A DNA stretch of 64,000 bases, from positions 620,001-684,000 of the forward strand of contig NZ_OCNH01000001.1 in NCBI RefSeq assembly GCF_900230225.1, given 5' to 3'. This document shows, piece by piece, positions 51,701-59,916 of this stretch. The notes under the pieces are model-generated. The model saw only the letters and a list, made by a program, of their open reading frames with translations. It was not told the DNA's origin and did not search any database. Each line of letters opens with the position of its first letter. The first letter of the stretch is position 1. The stretch is from Spirosoma fluviale. GTDB lineage: Bacteria; Bacteroidota; Bacteroidia; Cytophagales; Spirosomataceae. The position numbers and the translations under genes are program-made.

Positions 51701-51984
51701 ACTGGAACAGTACGCAATTCCTGGCCGATGCGTCGTTTTTTACCATCAAAAACATCACGCTGGGCTACAACATAGGGGCGGTCAATAAGCTCTTCAAGTC
51801 GGCGCGAGTCTATGCGTCGGCCCAACAGGTCTATATATTCACGAAATACTGGGGTGGTCCAAATCCGGAAACCAGTGGAAACGGAGCTGGTGACGGTGAC
51901 GGCGGTAACCTGAGCCAGGGAGTCGATTTTTCGAACTACCCGGTTCCTCGTACCTATACACTCGGCGTTAACCTGAACTTTTAA
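48781..51984 (+). CDS. SusC/RagA-type TonB-dependent outer-membrane transporter (second)
   Basis: The 1067-residue protein has a signal peptide (KRFYLSMAMAMVVAESFASS), a carboxypeptidase-regulatory-like domain at about 53-135 (VSGKVRDEKGDALPGVSVVVKG, FVGYARKEAVV), DQTLNEVVVVGYG, then plug blocks (QIGQKLQGRLAGVQINQATG, DPLYVVDGFPI, LKDAASTSLYGSRAANGVVLITTKKG) and a barrel ending LGVNLNF. The regulatory-like domain is highly similar to that of the first SusC while the barrels differ, which fits two substrates with a common control. It is followed by its SusD partner. Confidence 0.95.
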   Translation: MKRFYLSMAMAMVVAESFASSAKQLNGGLSKNRTSVNALVALNAPDRLAEAATDITVSGKVRDEKGDALPGVSVVVKGSTQGTTTDGTGSFKISVPNANSTLVFSFVGYARKEAVVGGQTTLTVTLSPDDQTLNEVVVVGYGSQLKKEITGAVQTVSAAEIKDLPVSQIGQKLQGRLAGVQINQATGKPGQGISIRIRGQVSVSAGSDPLYVVDGFPITGNIAQLNPDEIEDLSVLKDAASTSLYGSRAANGVVLITTKKGKPGQTNVSFSTFAGIQQVPMRGRVKMLDAVQFAQFKKEYYEDQLQPVPVEFQNPSQYEGKNNDWYDALIRQAPLQSYNLSISNNTGKANTSLVAGIFNQDGVVLNNKYKRYSLRLNSNYNLSDRVTIGFNVAPSYVFDNTPRTDGDRGTGILFNALHTWPVMPIYAANGELTKFNTFPGSTGNIFQYPNWVRAANELVNETKNTNLLANAYVQYRPITGLTLRSTMNIEYQNAKFFFFNPSTATSAINVPIPTTAVSIRQGLENTSWLNENLATYTRSFNDHNFELLAGFTNQWYRQEFSRIQADTYADDRLPTIQGALNINRGGTQNGVNQWALTSYLSRLTYNYKGKYLFTAAVRTDGSSRFGANNQFGTFPSASVGWVLSDENFMKTVMPVSFAKVRASYGVIGNNNIGNYTSYALVNNTTNAVFGSTVATGAVVTSLANPNLGWETTKQFDIGLDLGLLNDRIQFIYDFYTKRTTNLLYAVQIPQESGFANFNDNIGEIKFWGHEFSLTSKNTTGRLRWTTNANISFNRNQVVALAPGIDRVYGSFHITQVGKPFGQFYGLIKEGYYQSAEELRTSPIIPGRSAVGTIKMKDVNGDGVITYGGDADDRTIIGNPFPKFTYGITNDLKYGNFDFSITGSGSYGNQLWVRHLYSTANLDAVFNMVEGVKDRFRVQNVLTNGVGVATKVITPGAGQFGATNNGGNFTGIERDWNSTQFLADASFFTIKNITLGYNIGAVNKLFKSARVYASAQQVYIFTKYWGGPNPETSGNGAGDGDGGNLSQGVDFSNYPVPRTYTLGVNLNF

Positions 51985-52083
51985 TCCATCGTCATTGAAT
52001 CGTTAGTTGTGTCAGTCAATCTTTATGAATGTGGATGGCACCTCCGCAACCATTCGATAACCTATAAACTCATTTCGAACTAT

Positions 52084-53601
52084 ATGACACGTAAATACAT
52101 AGCGACCTGGCTTTTGGGCATTGCTCTGACCGGTTGCACAAAAGATTTTCTAACGGTAACGCCCGAAACGGCGCTGAGTTCGGCAACATTTTTCAAGACC
52201 GAAGCTGACTTTCAGCAGGCTGTCAATGGGGCTTATGTACCCCTTCGGCAGATGTTCAACGAGCGGGCCTGGGTTTTGGAGGAAATGCACTCCGACAATA
52301 CGTATTATGCCCGTAACACGCTCTATGGCGCGGTTGATCCAACTGAAAACGTGGCTGATTTTGCCGTTCCAACGGCCAATGGGGTTACGGCTAACGATAA
52401 CGTACTGGTACAGTATCGGTTAAATTATGTGATCATTGCCCGCGCTAATCAGATTCTGTCACTTATCGACGGTAATAGTGTAACGTTCAGTTCAGAGGCA
52501 TTAAAAAACAATCTGAAAGGGCAGGCCTTGTTTCTGAGAGCTTTCGCCTACTTTGATCTGGTTCGTTTGTTTGGTAAGGTTCCGTTGCACTTGGTACCGG
52601 TTGCCGGTCGCGAAGACGCAGCATTACCGCTGTCAACAACAGATGCCATTTATGCTCAGATCGAAAAAGATGCGTTAGCGGCCAGTACAGCTTTGCCCAA
52701 TAAAGCCACCCAGACTGAGGGTCGGGCTACATCAGGAGCGGCTAAAGTCCTGTTGGCAAACCTATACATTACCCAGAAGAAATGGGCGCAGGCTGAAACA
52801 CTGTTGAAAGCAGTAGTAGCCAATGATGGCTATGTATTGATGCCTGATTACAACGATGCGTTTTCGTTTACCACCGCGAATAAGAACAATAAGGAGTCTG
52901 TGTTTGAGATTCAGTATATGGAAGGTTCGGCCGGGTATAACGGTAACCAGATTTATCGCTTTATACCTTCGCCCATAACAGCCGCCGAAATTCTCCCCCT
53001 TACGGGCACAGCGAATGCTCAGCCTACGTCTCAGGAGAGTAACAACATCCCAACGCCGGATCTTATCGCGGCCTATGAGACTGGCGATAAACGGAAGGAT
53101 ATATCCATTGGATATGTTACGTTAAGCGGAAGTCTGCGCGCCGATAAAACGTATCCGTATATCAAGAAATATGCTCGCCCCCATTCGCAGCATAACAATA
53201 CCGGTCAGAACTGGCCTGTGTATCGCTATGCCGAAGTGCTGCTATTTTTAGCGGAATCGTTAAATGAGCAGGGCAAAACAGGTGAGGCTGCTCCCTACAT
53301 CAATCAGGTACGCGCCCGTGCGGGTTTGGCAGCTACCACGGCATCGTCTCAGACCGATATGCGGGAAGCTATCTTTAGAGAACGGCGCGTTGAGCTGGCC
53401 TTTGAAAACAAACGTTGGTTTGACTTAACCAGAACCGGCCGTGTAAAAGAGATTATCGGTGCCTATGGCGCAAAGGTGAAAGCCAATCCTGCCGCGTATT
53501 ATTTCCCGGCTGGAGCGGTTCCTCCACCTAACGCGTTCACTGTCCTGGATGATTATTATGGCCTGCCTGCTGTAGAAGCGGCCTTAACCCCAAATTTCTA
53601 A
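52084..53601 (+). CDS. SusD/RagB-family lipoprotein (second)
   Basis: Start at 52084 (MTRKYIATWLLGIALTGC) gives 505 residues with the lipid Cys at 18; a longer frame from 52009 lacks signal character before it. SusD patterns: TPETALSSATFFKTEADFQQAVNGAYVPL, FLRAFAYFDLVRLFGKVPLHLV, GAAKVLLANLYITQKKWAQAETLLKAV, WPVYRYAEVLLFLAESLNEQGKT, INQVRARAGL, FRERRVELAFENKRWFDLTRTG. It would be the surface lid and binding protein for the second SusC. A stem-loop at 53609 and a terminator at 53691 follow. Confidence 0.95.
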   Translation: MTRKYIATWLLGIALTGCTKDFLTVTPETALSSATFFKTEADFQQAVNGAYVPLRQMFNERAWVLEEMHSDNTYYARNTLYGAVDPTENVADFAVPTANGVTANDNVLVQYRLNYVIIARANQILSLIDGNSVTFSSEALKNNLKGQALFLRAFAYFDLVRLFGKVPLHLVPVAGREDAALPLSTTDAIYAQIEKDALAASTALPNKATQTEGRATSGAAKVLLANLYITQKKWAQAETLLKAVVANDGYVLMPDYNDAFSFTTANKNNKESVFEIQYMEGSAGYNGNQIYRFIPSPITAAEILPLTGTANAQPTSQESNNIPTPDLIAAYETGDKRKDISIGYVTLSGSLRADKTYPYIKKYARPHSQHNNTGQNWPVYRYAEVLLFLAESLNEQGKTGEAAPYINQVRARAGLAATTASSQTDMREAIFRERRVELAFENKRWFDLTRTGRVKEIIGAYGAKVKANPAAYYFPAGAVPPPNAFTVLDDYYGLPAVEAALTPNF

Positions 53602-53608
53602 TAGTCTA

Positions 53609-53646
53609 TGTAATCAACTGGCGTTTATAAATGCCAGTTGATTACA
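53609..53646 (+). terminator. Perfect stem-loop after susD
   Basis: 14-bp perfect repeat TGTAATCAACTGGC (53609-53622) and its complement (53633-53646) with a 10-nt loop, directly after the susD stop. It probably marks the end of, or protects, the susCD transcript. Confidence 0.6.
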
Positions 53647-53690
53647 TGTCTTTGTGCATTGAATACCTAGGTTGGTGATTCTGATTACCT

Positions 53691-53724
53691 AGAAGCAGAA
53701 TCGATTTCGGCTCTGCTTCTTTTC
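53691..53724 (+). terminator. Intrinsic terminator candidate after susD
   Basis: Stem AGAAGCAGA (53691-53699) with its complement (53712-53720), followed by TTTCTTTCTC. It is the better terminator of the two in this gap and would make the downstream haem-protein operon partly independent. Confidence 0.6.
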
Positions 53725-53863
53725 TTTCTCTCTGTCTGGCAAAGGCGGTAAATCACCACAAACCCATGCTTTATAAACAATAATCAGGTTGGTTATCAAC
53801 ACCGGACCAAAGCTGAATAGTAAGCCTGCAAAGGCATCGATGTCAACTTACTCAATTAGAAAT

Positions 53864-56572
53864 ATGTTTTTCACGTACAAATCATCCAGGTTGCTGCTAT
53901 TTGTTTCGGCCATTGCGCTGGTTGGAACATCCTGGGTCAACATGAGCGGAGTAACCTCCGAAACAACCAAAGCAGACAACCCTAAACTCGACAAGCTGAA
54001 GCTACTGCCCGGTTTTAAAGCGGAGCATTTGTATAGCCCCTCCGACAACAAGCAAGGTTCGTGGGTGGCTATGACCTTCGACGATAAAGGCCGGATGATC
54101 ACCTCCGATCAATATGGGTTCCTCTACCGATTGGAAATCCCACCCGTTGGTTCAGGCAACCAGCAACCTAAAGTTGAGAAGCTGAAAGTGGGCATTGTTC
54201 AGCCCGGCGACACAACGGTAGGCATGGGTTATGCACAAGGCTTATTATATGCCTTCAATAGCCTCTACGTAATGGTGAATAACCGGGTGAACAAAAATTT
54301 TAACAAACCAACCGGATTATACCGCCTTCAGGATACCAACGGCGACGATCAATTTGAGACGATCACCTTGCTGAAAGAGCTGAAAGGGCAGGAGGGAGAA
54401 CACGGCCCGCACAGTATGAAGCTTTCGCCCGATGGGAAGTCCATTTACCTCGTAGCCGGAAACCACGTCGATGTGCCGCAAATGGATGCCTATCGCTTGC
54501 CATCGAACTGGAAAGAAGATAACCTGTTCCCGCTGATAAAAGACCCGCGTGGTCACGCTAACGACCGTATGGCCCCTGGCGGCTGGGTGGCCAATATTGA
54601 CCCCGAAGGAAAGCGGTGGGAACTAATAGGAGCCGGTTTCCGGAATACATTTGATATTGCCTTCAACGAAGCCGGCGATATGTTTGGCTACGACTCCGAC
54701 ATGGAATGGGACTTTGGTCTGCCCTGGTACCGCCCAACCCGGATTTGCCATATTACCAGCGGGTCTGAGTTTGGCTGGCGCACGGGTAATAGCAAGTGGT
54801 TGCCCGGTAACCCGGATAATTTGCCACCTCTCCTGAATATCGGACAGGGATCGCCAACAAACCTGATGTATGGTGATAAGGCACGTTTCCCGGAGCGCTA
54901 TCGCCAGTCGTTATTTGCTTTTGACTGGAGCTTTGGTATTATCTACTCCATTCGCCTGAAGCCTAAAGGTTCAACCTACGAAGGGGAACGGGAAGAATTT
55001 ATATCGGGCTCACCACTGCCATTGACCGATGGTATGTTTGGCCCCGATGGAGCTATGTATTTTCTGACGGGAGGTCGTCGGCTGGAGTCGGATTTATACC
55101 GGGTTACGTATACCGGCACGGAGTCGGTAACGCCGGTTGCCAAAGCACCTGTTCTTACCAAAGAACACCAGCTCAGAACGCAGTTGGAACAGTATCATAA
55201 GGGAGCGAATCCGGCAGCTATTGCGGCTGCCTGGCCTAACCTGAGCCACCCCGATCGATTTGTGCGTTACGCTGCCCGGATTGCCGTTGAGCATCAGCCC
55301 GTTGCCCAATGGCAGGAGCGTGTGTTTACCGAAACCGATCCGCAACGTTTAACGCAGGCGGCTATAGCCCTGGCCCGGCAGGGCGATGCTACGCAAAAGA
55401 GTAAATTGTACAATGCATTGGTTAAAATCAATTACAACCAATTGCCGGAGTCACAGCAATTTGATTTGAGCCGTGCTTTCGAACTGATTATGTTACGGAT
55501 GGGTATGCCGGAAGGAGCCGACCGTGATAAAGTGATTGCCTACCTTAACCCGCACTATCCGGCCAAAACCGCCTTGATGAACCGTGGACTCAGTCGCGTG
55601 CTGATTTCCCTCGAAGCACCGGGCGTGGTTAATAAAACCCTGGCACTAATGGATGTGAAAGACGAGCCAGGTAGCAAAGATCTGGGTCTCGAAACGGCCA
55701 CCGCTTCGTCTGATCTTATTCTTCGCAATCCACAGTATGGTCTTGATATTGCCAAGATGCTGGAAAAAGTACCGCCCTTACAGCAAACGTTTTATGCTGT
55801 CATGTTAAGTCGGGCCGATGCGGGCTGGACACCGGAACTGCGGAATAAATATTTCACCTGGTTTGGAAATGCATTCAAATATCAGGGTGGCCGCAGCTAT
55901 GTAGGGTTTATTGACAGGGCTCGCAAACTGGCTTTGAATCACGTGCCGAAAGAGGAGTTTGAGAAATTCAACAAGCTGTCGGGTGCCGATCTGTTAACGG
56001 CAAATGGCAATGACTTTGTCACTGACTATGCGCCAAAAGGCCCAGGTCGGCGGTGGGATTTAGACAAGGCGGTAGCGGTTATTGATAGTGGATTGGCCGG
56101 GCGTAGCTTTGATACGGGCAAGAAAATATATTCTGCCATTCTATGCAGCCGCTGCCATTCAATGGGCGGGCAAGGTGGCGACATTGGACCTGACCTGACC
56201 CAGCTTGGTACCCGTTTCTCAAACAAGGATATTCTGGAGTCCATCATTCACCCGGACAAAGCCATTTCCGATCAGTATGTGTCCACCATTTTCACGCTGA
56301 AAAACGGGCAGTCTGTACTGGGGCGTCTGGTCAATGAAGACAAGACAAGCTACTCGATTTCACAAAATCCTTTCGCGCCCGACGAACTCCGGAAGGTGGC
56401 GAAGAAAGATGTGGTATCGAAGAAATACTCGACCGTTTCCATCATGCTACCGGGGCTTATTAACAGCCTGAACTCAAGTGAACTTAAAGATTTGGTTGCT
56501 TATCTGAAATCAGGTGGCAATCAGAACAACGAAGTGTACAAAGCAGCAGCCGTCGGAACAAAAGGTAAATAA
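53864..56572 (+). CDS. PVC-type haem-binding protein with propeller, HEAT-like and cytochrome c domains
   Basis: Start chosen at 53864 (MFFTYKSSRLLLFVSAIALVGTSW, a Sec signal), giving 902 residues; ATGs at 53789 and 53840 are in frame. The first half is a glucose/sorbosone-dehydrogenase-like six-blade propeller (GFKAEHLYSPSD, VAMTFDDKGRMITSDQYGFLYRLEIP, GLYRLQDTNGDDQFE, HGPHSMKLSPDGKSIYLVAGN, FRNTFDIAFNEAGDMFGYDSDMEWDFGLPWYRPTR). Helical HEAT-like repeats follow. The C-terminal cytochrome c has CSRCH at about residue 761-765 and ends SSELKDLVAYLKSGG. These proteins, named from Planctomycetes-Verrucomicrobia genomes, are thought to oxidise sugars outside the cytoplasm. It probably provides the oxidised (keto) product for the following enzymes (inference). 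Confidence 0.9.
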   Translation: MFFTYKSSRLLLFVSAIALVGTSWVNMSGVTSETTKADNPKLDKLKLLPGFKAEHLYSPSDNKQGSWVAMTFDDKGRMITSDQYGFLYRLEIPPVGSGNQQPKVEKLKVGIVQPGDTTVGMGYAQGLLYAFNSLYVMVNNRVNKNFNKPTGLYRLQDTNGDDQFETITLLKELKGQEGEHGPHSMKLSPDGKSIYLVAGNHVDVPQMDAYRLPSNWKEDNLFPLIKDPRGHANDRMAPGGWVANIDPEGKRWELIGAGFRNTFDIAFNEAGDMFGYDSDMEWDFGLPWYRPTRICHITSGSEFGWRTGNSKWLPGNPDNLPPLLNIGQGSPTNLMYGDKARFPERYRQSLFAFDWSFGIIYSIRLKPKGSTYEGEREEFISGSPLPLTDGMFGPDGAMYFLTGGRRLESDLYRVTYTGTESVTPVAKAPVLTKEHQLRTQLEQYHKGANPAAIAAAWPNLSHPDRFVRYAARIAVEHQPVAQWQERVFTETDPQRLTQAAIALARQGDATQKSKLYNALVKINYNQLPESQQFDLSRAFELIMLRMGMPEGADRDKVIAYLNPHYPAKTALMNRGLSRVLISLEAPGVVNKTLALMDVKDEPGSKDLGLETATASSDLILRNPQYGLDIAKMLEKVPPLQQTFYAVMLSRADAGWTPELRNKYFTWFGNAFKYQGGRSYVGFIDRARKLALNHVPKEEFEKFNKLSGADLLTANGNDFVTDYAPKGPGRRWDLDKAVAVIDSGLAGRSFDTGKKIYSAILCSRCHSMGGQGGDIGPDLTQLGTRFSNKDILESIIHPDKAISDQYVSTIFTLKNGQSVLGRLVNEDKTSYSISQNPFAPDELRKVAKKDVVSKKYSTVSIMLPGLINSLNSSELKDLVAYLKSGGNQNNEVYKAAAVGTKGK

Positions 56573-56574
56573 AC

Positions 56575-56620
56575 GTGTAGCGCGGGCGGTCGGCTGTTGG
56601 CGTAGAAGCCCGCGCTACAC
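56575..56620. repeat. Small palindrome GTGTAGCGCGGG
   Basis: Perfect 12-bp arms at 56575-56586 and 56609-56620 around a 22-nt loop, directly after the haem-protein stop codon. The GTGTAGCG start recalls the repeat at 9644-9714. Confidence 0.65.
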
Positions 56621-56638
56621 TTAAAAAAATAAACTCAT

Positions 56639-57418
56639 ATGCTTAAAAAAGTAGGGCTCAACTTTATCCAGCTTGGGTTGGTGCTTGCCGTTATGGCGAT
56701 TGCCAGTATTAATGTGTCCTGTGTGGCGCAGAAAAAGAAAAATGGTTTTGTTAAAATATTTGATGGTAAATCGCTGAAAGGGTGGGAAGGTGATCCTACC
56801 TATTGGCGTGTAGAAAATGGAAATCTGGTTGGGGAGATCACCCCGTCAACCCTCCTCAAAACGAATAACTTTATCATCTGGCGCGGGGGCGAACCCGGCG
56901 ATTTTGAGTTCACTGGCGAGTTCAACATTACCGAAGCAGGAAACTCCGGGATCAACTACCGTAGCGAACAATTGACCGATGTGCCCTTTGCCTTACGCGG
57001 TTACCAGGCCGATATTGACGGCAGAAATCGGTATACCGGCCAGAATTACGAAGAGCGGAAGCGGACAACGCTGGCCTATAGGGGCCAAAAAACCACCATA
57101 CCGGCCTATACCGGTGCTGCTACGCCCGAAGCCGTTCGGGCAAATGTAAAAAACAATGCCTGGGGTGGATTGACCGTGACTGGTTCGTTGGGTAGTTCCG
57201 ATTCGCTGAAGACATTCATTAAAAGCGAGGATTGGAATACCTTTCGGCTCGTTATAAAAGGCAATCGGCTGCAACATTATATCAATGACATTTTGATGAG
57301 TGATGTCACGGATGAAGATACCGTCAACGGCAAAGCAAAAGGTCTGCTGGGCGTTCAGGTACACGTTGGCCCGCCCATGAAAGTCCAGTATCGGAATTTG
57401 ATGCTGAAGCAGTTGTAA
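56639..57418 (+). CDS. Exported DUF1080 (3-keto-disaccharide hydrolase family) protein
   Basis: The 259-residue protein has an N-terminal hydrophobic segment (LNFIQLGLVLAVMAIASINVSC) ending in a lipobox-like NVSC, so probably a lipoprotein. DUF1080 starts at about 38: GFVKIFDGKSLKGWEGDPTYWRVENGNLVGEITPSTLLKTNNFIIWRGG-type sequence, then DFEFTGEFNITEAGNSGINYRSEQ, GYQADIDGRNRYTGQNYEERKRTTLAYRGQ, EDWNTFRLVIKGNRLQHYINDILMSDVTDED, LLGVQVHVGPPMKVQYRNLMLKQL. It is the consensus form of the family, including the R-Y-T-G-x-x-Y-E-E-R-x-R-T loop. It likely cleaves the keto-glycoside made by the preceding oxidoreductase in the periplasm. Confidence 0.92.
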   Translation: MLKKVGLNFIQLGLVLAVMAIASINVSCVAQKKKNGFVKIFDGKSLKGWEGDPTYWRVENGNLVGEITPSTLLKTNNFIIWRGGEPGDFEFTGEFNITEAGNSGINYRSEQLTDVPFALRGYQADIDGRNRYTGQNYEERKRTTLAYRGQKTTIPAYTGAATPEAVRANVKNNAWGGLTVTGSLGSSDSLKTFIKSEDWNTFRLVIKGNRLQHYINDILMSDVTDEDTVNGKAKGLLGVQVHVGPPMKVQYRNLMLKQL

Positions 57419-57426
57419 AATTATTT

Positions 57427-57500
57427 AATGGATAATGTAAAATGGATAACGTGCCTTACGGAATATCCGCCATTTCATTATCCATTTTACATTATTCATT
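57427..57500. repeat. Inverted repeat overlapping the apparent start of the DUF4432 gene
   Basis: Arms 57427-57449 and 57478-57500 (AATGGATAATGTAAAATGG type) pair at 22 of 23 positions around a 28-nt loop. The first ATG of the downstream frame is inside the left arm. Confidence 0.75.
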
Positions 57501-57511
57501 TACTTACTACC

Positions 57512-58573
57512 TTGGCTCAACAATCCTGGCTAGACAAAGTATCCAACCCGGCCCAAATCGGCGGAATTGAAACATCCATTCTCGACAACGGAACCGGCCG
57601 GGGAACCCGTATTGCGTGGATAAACACCGGCACTGGTTTACGCTATAAAGTCGTAATTGATCGGGCAATGGATATTGCCGACGCCTTTTTCAACCAACAC
57701 AGCCTGGCCTGGCTCAGCCATACCGGCATTACGCCACCCCAGCCATTCTCCGATAAAGGAGCCGATTGGCTCCGCACGTTTGGTGGTGGTTTGCTTACAA
57801 CCTGCGGTCTTTCGCACGTGGGTGGGCCCGAGCAGGATGCTTTCGGTGAGCGTGGCCTTCACGGACAAATAAGCAACAGCCCCGCCGAAATTGAATCCAT
57901 TATCCAGCCCGACCCGCTTAGGGGTCAACTGGAGATGAGCATTACCGGCCGAATAAAGGAAACAAAAATCTTTGGCCCCAGCCTGGAGTTGCGCCGGACT
58001 ATTTCCGGGACACTCGGACAGCCTTTTATTCGGATTCACGACGAAGTCATCAACCGAGCCAATACACCGGCTCCGCACATGTTGCTTTACCACTTTAATT
58101 TCGGTTGGCCATTAGTCGACGAAGGAACAGATATTATCTGGAAGGGAGACTGGCAGGCGAGGGAAGGAGGTATCAACTCGGATATTTTCCACGAAGGCAA
58201 TGATTTCCGTAAGTGTCCGGCCCCGCTGGATTCTCATAGCGGCACTGGCGAAGCCGTAGCGTCCATTGATGCTGATCCCGACAGTTCCGGCCAGTGTACG
58301 GCTGGTTTGCATAACGCACAACTGGGTATGGCTGTAGCCTTACGATTCCGGAAGGATCAACTGCCCTGGCTCATCAACTGGCAACACTGGGGAAAAGGTG
58401 AGTATGTCACGGGTCTGGAACCCACAACGAATCCCCTTGTGGGTCAGGCAAAAGCCCGCGAAATGAACGAACTCCTATTCCTGGCACCGGGAGAAACCCG
58501 GTATTACGACCTTGAACTTGAAATTTTACATGAGAAAGCTACACTCAATGACTTTCTCACAAAACAGCAATAG
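57512..58573 (+). CDS. DUF4432 aldose-1-epimerase-like protein
   Basis: With a TTG start at 57512 the protein has 354 residues and begins MAQQSWLDKVSNPAQIGG. The only in-frame ATG before it (57428) is part of the inverted repeat, and its 28 codons look non-coding. The body is DUF4432 of the galactose-mutarotase-like fold: GGIETSILDNGTGRGTRIAWINTGTGLRYKVVIDRAMDIADAFFNQHSLAWLSHTG-type sequence, FGGGLLTTCGLSHVGGP, HGQISNSPAEIESI, GRIKETKIFGPSLELRRTISGTLGQPFIRIHDEVINR, LLYHFNFGWPLVDEGTDI, and LEPTTNPLVGQAKARE. It has no signal peptide, so it acts in the cytoplasm. Probably an epimerase or isomerase of a keto-sugar or sugar derivative in this pathway. Confidence 0.83.
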   Translation: MAQQSWLDKVSNPAQIGGIETSILDNGTGRGTRIAWINTGTGLRYKVVIDRAMDIADAFFNQHSLAWLSHTGITPPQPFSDKGADWLRTFGGGLLTTCGLSHVGGPEQDAFGERGLHGQISNSPAEIESIIQPDPLRGQLEMSITGRIKETKIFGPSLELRRTISGTLGQPFIRIHDEVINRANTPAPHMLLYHFNFGWPLVDEGTDIIWKGDWQAREGGINSDIFHEGNDFRKCPAPLDSHSGTGEAVASIDADPDSSGQCTAGLHNAQLGMAVALRFRKDQLPWLINWQHWGKGEYVTGLEPTTNPLVGQAKAREMNELLFLAPGETRYYDLELEILHEKATLNDFLTKQQ

Positions 58574-58594
58574 CTGACAACCAATAAACCCTGT

Positions 58595-59812
58595 ATGGAA
58601 ACAACGTCAACACTCAGTGTCATTGAAAAAGCATTAGAACAAGGGAAAGGGGTTTTGCGGCTGACCCCAACCTGGGTACCTCGATCATTTTGCGTTCCGG
58701 GCCGTCGAATCAAATTGCACCCGGACGACTATTATGTACTGGGTGGTGAGCGGGGCGGTATCGATGAGCGTTGGTTCTCGTCAACCACACCCGCCAAAAA
58801 TGGCCCGCTAACCGGCGAAAACGAAGGCTTAAGCCATGTCGTTTTCAACGATAACGGGCAGGAAGTTCAGTTTTTGCTGAAAGATGCCGTTAGTGAACTG
58901 AAAGGAGAACTCATTGGTGATCGTTTGTGGAATGAATACGGTGCCTGGCCGATGTATTCCAAGTTTTTCGACAATATGGGTCCGTTGCCGCATCACCTGC
59001 ACCATAACGATGAGCAGGCAGCGTTGATTGGTCAATTGGGCAAACCCGAAGCCTATTATTTTCCCCCGCAGGTCAATAACCACGGTGGCGATTTCCCCTA
59101 TACCTTCTTTGGTATCGCGCCGGGCACGTCCAAAGAACAGATAAAAGAGTGCCTTCAGAACTTTACCAAAGGCGATAACAAAATTACCAACTACTCGTCG
59201 GCCTACCGGCTGGAGCCGGGAACGGGTTGGGATGTGCCACCGGGACTGCTTCATGCCCCCGGCAGTATGTGTACTTATGAGCCGCAGAAAGCGTCGGACG
59301 TGTTCGCCATGTACCAGTCGCTGGTGAACGAAGCGATCATTCCGGAGGAGTTGTTGTGGAATGGTACGCCAAAAGACCGCATGGGCGATTATGACCAATT
59401 GATGGAAGCCATCGACTGGGATCTGAACGTCGATCCACAAATGATGGCCAATCGGTTTATGAAGCCCAAACCGGTTCGGCCCCTCGAAGAAATGGAAGGC
59501 TACGTTGAAACCTGGGTTTGCTACAAATCCGATGCCTTCAGTGCCAAGGAACTTACCGTATTGCCCGGCCAGACCGTAACCATCAAAGACAGCGCAGCCT
59601 ATGGCCTGATCATGATGCAGGGTCATGGCAAACTGAACGATTGGGACATTGAAACACCAACAATGATCCGGTATGGACAACTGACGAATGATGAATTCTT
59701 TGTAAGCGAGAAAGCTGCGCTCGAAGGCGTGACCATCGTCAATGCATCGTCTACAGATCCTATTGTGATGCTGAAGCACTTCGGCCCGGCTAATCCTGAT
59801 TTAGTAATTTAA
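58595..59812 (+). CDS. Cupin, phosphomannose-isomerase-like
   Basis: The 405-residue cytoplasmic protein has the layout of a two-cupin phosphomannose-isomerase-type enzyme. A first cupin (about 105-225) carries GPLPHHLHHNDEQAALIGQLGKPEAYYFPPQ, with His-x-x-His-His and Glu metal ligands, and YRLEPGTGWDVPPGLLHAPGSMCTYEP with the closing His. A second barrel near 310-400 (AKELTVLPGQTVTIKDSAAYGLIMMQGHGKLNDWDI) lacks obvious metal ligands. The N-terminal 90 residues (WVPRSFCVPGRRIKLHPDDYYVLGGERGGIDERWFSS) do not match classical ManA, so substrate is uncertain. It sits inside the operon between DUF4432 and the TIM-barrel isomerase genes. Confidence 0.8.
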   Translation: METTSTLSVIEKALEQGKGVLRLTPTWVPRSFCVPGRRIKLHPDDYYVLGGERGGIDERWFSSTTPAKNGPLTGENEGLSHVVFNDNGQEVQFLLKDAVSELKGELIGDRLWNEYGAWPMYSKFFDNMGPLPHHLHHNDEQAALIGQLGKPEAYYFPPQVNNHGGDFPYTFFGIAPGTSKEQIKECLQNFTKGDNKITNYSSAYRLEPGTGWDVPPGLLHAPGSMCTYEPQKASDVFAMYQSLVNEAIIPEELLWNGTPKDRMGDYDQLMEAIDWDLNVDPQMMANRFMKPKPVRPLEEMEGYVETWVCYKSDAFSAKELTVLPGQTVTIKDSAAYGLIMMQGHGKLNDWDIETPTMIRYGQLTNDEFFVSEKAALEGVTIVNASSTDPIVMLKHFGPANPDLVI

Positions 59813-59815
59813 AAA

Positions 59816-59888
59816 TTATGACACAGAGGTTTTTTAAGCTTATTGTTTGAACCTCTGTAGTTTATATAGATTTATCTCTGTGTCATAA
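59816..59888. repeat. Inverted repeat between cupin and TIM-barrel genes
   Basis: Perfect outer arms TTATGACACAGAG at 59816-59828 and the complement at 59876-59888; an inner GAGGTTTTTTAA/TTTGAACCTC hairpin is possible. Confidence 0.7.
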
Positions 59889-59916
59889 CCTTTCATAAAC
59901 CATATAACCAACCCCA

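Noticed and set aside
53789-53863. Upstream ATG starts for the haem protein
   Set aside because: The first 25 residues are polar and would precede the hydrophobic signal core; the ATG at 53864 gives a normal Sec signal peptide.
58829-59779. 316-codon open frame on the minus strand opposite the cupin gene
   Set aside because: Antisense to a gene with clear cupin metal motifs and in a continuous operon; no family pattern seen.
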